NCBI RefSeq assembly: GCF_900104655.1
Contig: NZ_FNWD01000002.1
Location: 496,001-560,000, forward strand
DNA length: 64,000 bases
Source of the DNA: Millionella massiliensis
Lineage (GTDB): Bacteria > Bacteroidota > Bacteroidia > Bacteroidales > Rikenellaceae
Direction: 5' to 3'
Shown: positions 59,957-64,000 of the stretch, in pieces
How the letters are laid out: each line of letters begins with the position of its first letter
Numbering within the stretch: position 1 is the first letter of the stretch
Translations under genes and position numbers: made by a program
The notes under the pieces: generated by a model
What the model was told of the DNA's origin: nothing
The model's database searches: none
What the model saw: the letters and a program-made list of their open reading frames with translations, nothing else

Positions 59957-61990
59957 TTACCTCAGAAACCGTCCCGCCAGCGCCAGGGCACGCGGATCAG
60001 CAGCGCCGGCACCGGCTGACTGTTGTTCCGTTCCGGAAGGGACAGTGGCGCCACCTTCAGCAGGTGCAGCCTGTCCGGCCACCTGTGCGGCCAGTGCCGG
60101 ATCGACCTGTCCCTGCATGGCCTGTTCCTTCAGTTGTTTGAGGTCATTTTTCAGTTTGTCCGCAAAGGGCATCGACGTGTTGTCCAGAAACATCTCCAGC
60201 GGAATAGCCCCCGCCTGGAATAGCTGCAGCAGCATGTCGTCCGTGGCAGCCCGGAACACTGGCGTATCTGTCGATTGCGTCACCGCCAGGTTGAAGTCAA
60301 CGATCTTGCGAGCCATCTGCGGATCGTAGAAGCGCGCCGTTTCCGTGTAAGCATCGCCCGACACATCCACATGTCGGCGATCCGTATAGTACTGCATCAG
60401 CACCTTGAGCAGTTTTTCATCACGGTCCTCCTTGAACCCCTTGAACGCCTCGAACACCACCCGGTAGTTCAGCATGCTGTTTTGGGCCTCCTGCGCATAG
60501 AGCGAGCTGGGCGTCCCCGATCGCGGCGTTTGTCCCTGTACTGCCCCGGAGATGCCCGCGATCTGCTGGAGCAGGTTCATTTCGAGTTTGAGCATGTCCC
60601 ACGCCCCGATATTGGTAGCGTTCGTTGCGATCTGCTGCGGCATGGCACCGGTACGTGTCGGGCGGAAGACGATCACCCCGTTTCCCTTGACCCACTCCGC
60701 CGCGAAGTCATCCACCGTCATTCCCTCCGGGATGGCATCCTCCGGCACCATCAGCACCCCTTTGGCGCTCGCCCCCATGATGAAGTCGATCATCACGATC
60801 AGCCGGTTGATGTACCGCTGGATATCGATCAGGTCGCACAGCGCCCCGCGGATCGTACCGTCCACCATCGGCAGCACGCCGAACGAGTAGGGGTGTTCCT
60901 CGTGGGTGTAGGGCGACTCCATCTGGCGGATGCAGACCCCGTTCGGGGTGAGGAACTTCACCGACCAGAAGTACTCATAGCGACGTTCCGCATAGAGCAG
61001 TGCCACGTTGTCCGGGTCGAGACCGAGAGCCGTTCCCTGCGCGATTCGTTCAGCATTGATCCGTTCGACCTCCTTCAGCGGGAGCTCCGTGACCTGTTCC
61101 GTACCGTCCGCATAGTCGTGGACATAGGTGACCCACCGTCCCAGCCGCTGCCACACCTCGAACACCCGGCATTTGTAGGGATCGCGGGGTCTGAGGAACG
61201 AACCCGGTTCAGCCGCCTGCAAAACATCCCGCCCATAGAGCGATTCCGTTTCGCGGTAGCATCCCGCATAGAGGTCGCGCAGCACCTGTTCATCAGCCGG
61301 TGTGGTGGCGAAGAAACCGACCAGCTCGTCCGGCGTATAGTCGTGGATTTCGCCCACGCGTCTGAGGTCGAACAGTCGGGGGTCTTCGACGTCCGTGTTG
61401 AAGAAGAGCCGGTTTGCGCCCACCAGGTCCAGTCGTCCGTCGCCCCGGTTTTTGGTGGACCAGAAGGCATATCGGGTTTTCATGCAGACGAGTCCCCCCA
61501 TGAGCAGCTCTTCGATGGCCGAGACATCCATTCGGGAGGTTCGGTTCAGCTGGTGGCACGCCTGGAGGGTATTGGTCAGCATATCTCCCAACTGCGCATC
61601 GTCTCGCGAGCGTGCATAGACGATACTTTTGGAGGGGTTTGCCAGGAGTTGTCCTTCGATGTTTCGGACGAACTGCTGGATGAAGTTGTGTTTGAGCGGC
61701 ACCCGTCCCTTGGAGGAGAGCAGCACATCTTCGCGGATCTGTTTTCCGGTATCGGGGTCGGTGACCGTATCGCCCCACTGGTCTCCGTTTTTGTATCGGA
61801 GGTTTCGGGTTCGTTCGCGTCTGAACGGTTCGAGGTGGTTCCAGTCGTTCTGGCATGCCATCAGCAGGTCGAAGTTTTCGGAAGCCGCGTCGAAATTATC
61901 GGAGAGTTCGCGCACGGTAGCCTTCACCGAGCGGGGATGCGCGAACTGCGCCTGGGCGCGAAGGGTTTTGTTGTCAGTTTTCAGTAGCAT
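59957..61990 (-). CDS. Phage portal protein
   Basis: A 677-residue protein forming the ring through which DNA enters the head. It starts MLLKTDNKTLRAQAQFA; the conserved portal core is seen in RNLRYKNGDQW, FIQQFVRNIEGQL and, further on, NRLIVMIDFIMGASAKGVL. A Gln/Ala-rich C-terminus ends in low-complexity sequence. Length and pattern match large portals of podovirus-like phages. It is read leftward like the capsid genes, but terminase and the cassette lie between them. Confidence 0.85.
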   Translation of the reverse strand: MLLKTDNKTLRAQAQFAHPRSVKATVRELSDNFDAASENFDLLMACQNDWNHLEPFRRERTRNLRYKNGDQWGDTVTDPDTGKQIREDVLLSSKGRVPLKHNFIQQFVRNIEGQLLANPSKSIVYARSRDDAQLGDMLTNTLQACHQLNRTSRMDVSAIEELLMGGLVCMKTRYAFWSTKNRGDGRLDLVGANRLFFNTDVEDPRLFDLRRVGEIHDYTPDELVGFFATTPADEQVLRDLYAGCYRETESLYGRDVLQAAEPGSFLRPRDPYKCRVFEVWQRLGRWVTYVHDYADGTEQVTELPLKEVERINAERIAQGTALGLDPDNVALLYAERRYEYFWSVKFLTPNGVCIRQMESPYTHEEHPYSFGVLPMVDGTIRGALCDLIDIQRYINRLIVMIDFIMGASAKGVLMVPEDAIPEGMTVDDFAAEWVKGNGVIVFRPTRTGAMPQQIATNATNIGAWDMLKLEMNLLQQIAGISGAVQGQTPRSGTPSSLYAQEAQNSMLNYRVVFEAFKGFKEDRDEKLLKVLMQYYTDRRHVDVSGDAYTETARFYDPQMARKIVDFNLAVTQSTDTPVFRAATDDMLLQLFQAGAIPLEMFLDNTSMPFADKLKNDLKQLKEQAMQGQVDPALAAQVAGQAAPAEGGATVPSGTEQQSAGAGAADPRALALAGRFLR

Positions 61991-62080
61991 GGTATAATAG
62001 GGTTAGGTAGTGTGTCATGTGGGGGCAATGCTTTCTGCCACTCCGAATAAGAGTTTTCCGGACTATGCCGGAGCCGCCCC

Positions 62081-64000
62081 CTAATCGTCACGGTTTCGCG
62101 TCCACCGCCTCAGCTCGTCATCGTAGTATCGGACGAACGCCGCGCGCATACGGCTCGCTTCGTTCAGTAGTCGGAAACGTTCTTCCGATCCCTCGTCGTA
62201 GGTGTACGCCTGATTGATCACCTCCTTGATCTCCTTGTCGGACTTCTTGAACTGGGGCCCGATGTAGTTCAGCCACTCCACATCCTCCTGTACCGCCTCC
62301 GGCGTGTCGTAGTAGGGAGGCAACTCGCCGTCTTTGAAGTTTTTTTTCAGCAGCTTTGTGCGCGTCTCGATCTGGTCACGCAGGTCGTAGTACATGCTGT
62401 TCTCGCCGACGCCCTGACGCATCTCGCCGAAGAAGCGGTTGATCACCGGAATGTCCCGTATCTCCCTTTGCTCCGACGGTCCGGCAATGAACTGCACCGT
62501 GCGCGTCAGTTCGCGACCGAGGCCTCCCGTGTAGGAGGTCCACACATGCTCCAGCGTGGAGGGGCTGATGTCCAGCAGGCTCAATGCCCAGTTCCGCCGC
62601 AGGTTGCCCTCGTCGTCCAGATAGTATCCCGCCGGGGTGTTTTCGTTGCCGCCGCCAAGCTCGTTCAGGTTACGCGACACCCATTGGGCTATGAAGTGCG
62701 CGTTGCGGCTGCCGAGGCTCGCGTCGGGCACTACTTCGCCGGGGAACGGAACGCGGTTGATTCGCCGCCCCGCGAAGTCGGTGTTCCACACGTTGATCTC
62801 CACGATCGGCTCGACGACCGTCGGCGTGACGGCCCGCATCGGCTGGTCGGGGTTGATCTCCAGCGGCGAGAACGCCTGCGCCAGCGCCGAGCCGAATTCC
62901 TTCATCGCCTCGTCCGCCCCCTTGCGTCCGGCCGTCACGTCGCGGATCAGCACGCCTGCGATCCAGAACGGCCTCAGTTCCATCGGCACCGGGATTTTGA
63001 AATACTTGTCATCCAGTCCCACCAACCGTCCCGGGATGATCAGGTTTGTGTAGCGTTCGTATTCCGACACCGACCATGTACCCTCGCCGTCGTCGCCATC
63101 CGAGAGGGCCTCCAGCGCCCAGTCCAGCATCAGGGCCGCCATATATCCCATGGCTCCCGCCGTGAGTATCATCACCGTTCCCGCCCGCGGATTGCGCTTC
63201 ACGAGTTTGTACAGGTTGGCCACCCCCTGCACCGAGGCGTTGAAGAACATGAACAGCGAGTTCAGTCCCCGTCCCCACTCACCGCGCGTGTTGAAGTTCA
63301 CCGTGATGTTTCGGGCGTAATTCACCGCCACGCGCACGTCGCGTCCGGCCTGCACCTGCGAGAGGAAGGTGGCGAAACGAGTCGAGACCTCCGTAAGGTC
63401 GCCAATGAGCTGGAACCCTTTGGCCAACTTGTGTGCCGCGGCTTCGCGCACCGTGCCCATCCGGTTGGTGTCTCTCTCCATTTTCGCCGCAATGTCGCGC
63501 GGCTCTTGCATGTAGGAGTAGCCCGTTAGGCCGCCCTCCATCCGGAAGTCGTCGTAGAGCGAGTCCATCACCCGCTTGTAGCCGAACCGTTCCACCGCCC
63601 GGGTGAAACCCTCTGGCGAATAGATGTTCACCTCCGCCCGTTCGTTGAGCGTCAGCGGATGGGCATGTCCCGACCCGGCACGGGCAATGGCCGCGTAGGA
63701 GTGGTGCACGTTGCGCACGAACCCCCGGAAGTTCCCCTCGCTGTCCACTGCGTTGTAGATGCCCGCCCAGACCATGTCGCGCAGGTTGTTCGGGATGAAG
63801 AACGCCGGGTTCCACTGCGTGCTCAGCGCCCCGACACGCCGCGTCCAACGGCGCGTCCACTCCACGGCGTTGGCCAGCGCCCCCTCAATCAGCTCTTGCC
63901 CGGCGTGGGTTACCGCCTGTGCTACCAGGGGATCGGAGAGGCGGATCACGGTTCGTGCCCCGTGGCGGAATACCACCACCTCGTGCGCCCGGTCGGCCAT
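62081..64000 (-). CDS. Giant polyvalent phage protein (LPD38-like end), partial
   Basis: The frame is open to the right edge, so the 5' part is outside. The 639 visible residues contain the block WNPAFFIPNNLRDMVWAGIYNA, which fits the LPD38 domain found at the C-terminal side of large polyvalent proteins. Such proteins combine many enzymatic domains and are thought to be injected with phage DNA. Two hydrophobic parts (TVMILTAGAMGYMAALMLDWAL and a nearby LNSLFMFFNASVQGVANL) could cross a membrane during ejection. A methionine at the edge is internal and not a real start. Confidence 0.78.
   Translation of the reverse strand: MADRAHEVVVFRHGARTVIRLSDPLVAQAVTHAGQELIEGALANAVEWTRRWTRRVGALSTQWNPAFFIPNNLRDMVWAGIYNAVDSEGNFRGFVRNVHHSYAAIARAGSGHAHPLTLNERAEVNIYSPEGFTRAVERFGYKRVMDSLYDDFRMEGGLTGYSYMQEPRDIAAKMERDTNRMGTVREAAAHKLAKGFQLIGDLTEVSTRFATFLSQVQAGRDVRVAVNYARNITVNFNTRGEWGRGLNSLFMFFNASVQGVANLYKLVKRNPRAGTVMILTAGAMGYMAALMLDWALEALSDGDDGEGTWSVSEYERYTNLIIPGRLVGLDDKYFKIPVPMELRPFWIAGVLIRDVTAGRKGADEAMKEFGSALAQAFSPLEINPDQPMRAVTPTVVEPIVEINVWNTDFAGRRINRVPFPGEVVPDASLGSRNAHFIAQWVSRNLNELGGGNENTPAGYYLDDEGNLRRNWALSLLDISPSTLEHVWTSYTGGLGRELTRTVQFIAGPSEQREIRDIPVINRFFGEMRQGVGENSMYYDLRDQIETRTKLLKKNFKDGELPPYYDTPEAVQEDVEWLNYIGPQFKKSDKEIKEVINQAYTYDEGSEERFRLLNEASRMRAAFVRYYDDELRRWTRNRDD

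Noticed and set aside
60275-61987. A 570-codon plus-strand frame opposite the portal gene
   Set aside because: The minus-strand product has portal features; the plus frame has none.
41669-64000. A diversity-generating retroelement linked to the tail fibres
   Set aside because: No reverse transcriptase gene, no C-type-lectin variable region with a matching template repeat could be found in the window.

Overview
The window reads as a chromosome segment of a Bacteroidota bacterium, most likely an Alistipes-like member of the Rikenellaceae. This is inferred from the GC-rich genes, the Bacteroidales promoter form TTTG-N19/20-TAnnTTTG in front of several genes, the near absence of Shine-Dalgarno signals, and a gene set typical of anaerobic gut Bacteroidales: pyrophosphate-type phosphofructokinase, a 2-oxoacid:ferredoxin oxidoreductase, S46 dipeptidyl peptidase, short lysine-type PGDH, DUF4254, DUF1015 and GH36. 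The genus is an inference and was not tested by search. A tailed-phage prophage fills the right third, next to a tRNA-Pro gene.

Positions 1-41,400 are ordinary chromosome. Glycolysis: class II aldolase and PPi-type PFK. Envelope: GT9 glycosyltransferase with DUF4254, a glucosaminidase/LysM hydrolase, LpxB. RNA modification and ribosome genes: EngB, RluA-type synthase, MnmD, RlmD, TrmD, QueE. Nucleotide and cofactor genes: Prs, Cdd, NadD, Gmk, Maf, PurE, Hpt. Peptide use: a DPP11-like S46 peptidase and an M24 aminopeptidase in one long co-directional run from 13,253 to 21,474. Serine: SerC, then an unusual SerA and DUF1015. A four-gene VorDBAC-type operon makes reduced ferredoxin from 2-oxoacids. 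Then come a nucleotidyltransferase-fold protein, a secreted alpha-galactosidase, a ZIP metal transporter, a small ferredoxin/cytochrome-like pair and an AraC regulator.

Positions 41,453-64,000 are a tRNA-Pro(UGG) followed by a prophage that runs off the right edge. A tyrosine recombinase (+) sits beside the tRNA. The structural and lysis genes are read leftward: a giant polyvalent protein (partial), portal, scaffold-like protein, major capsid protein, head-completion proteins, tail proteins, collagen-like and BACON-type fibres, a holin-like protein, a metalloprotease-like protein, a GAF-like membrane protein, an M15 endolysin and a spanin-like protein. No tape-measure or sheath gene is seen in the window, which fits a short-tailed (podovirus-like) phage. 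A two-gene terminase module points the other way.

The most unusual object lies between the convergent terminase and portal genes. It is an AT-rich cassette (58,318-59,830) bounded by near-perfect terminal inverted repeats with a 41-bp identical core. It carries two paralogous lysine-rich coiled-coil small proteins and a GNAT-type acetyltransferase, and no recombinase. It looks like a non-autonomous mobile cargo unit, or moron, that is not part of the phage core. A second oddity is a REP-like palindromic repeat present both after serC in the chromosome and inside the prophage.
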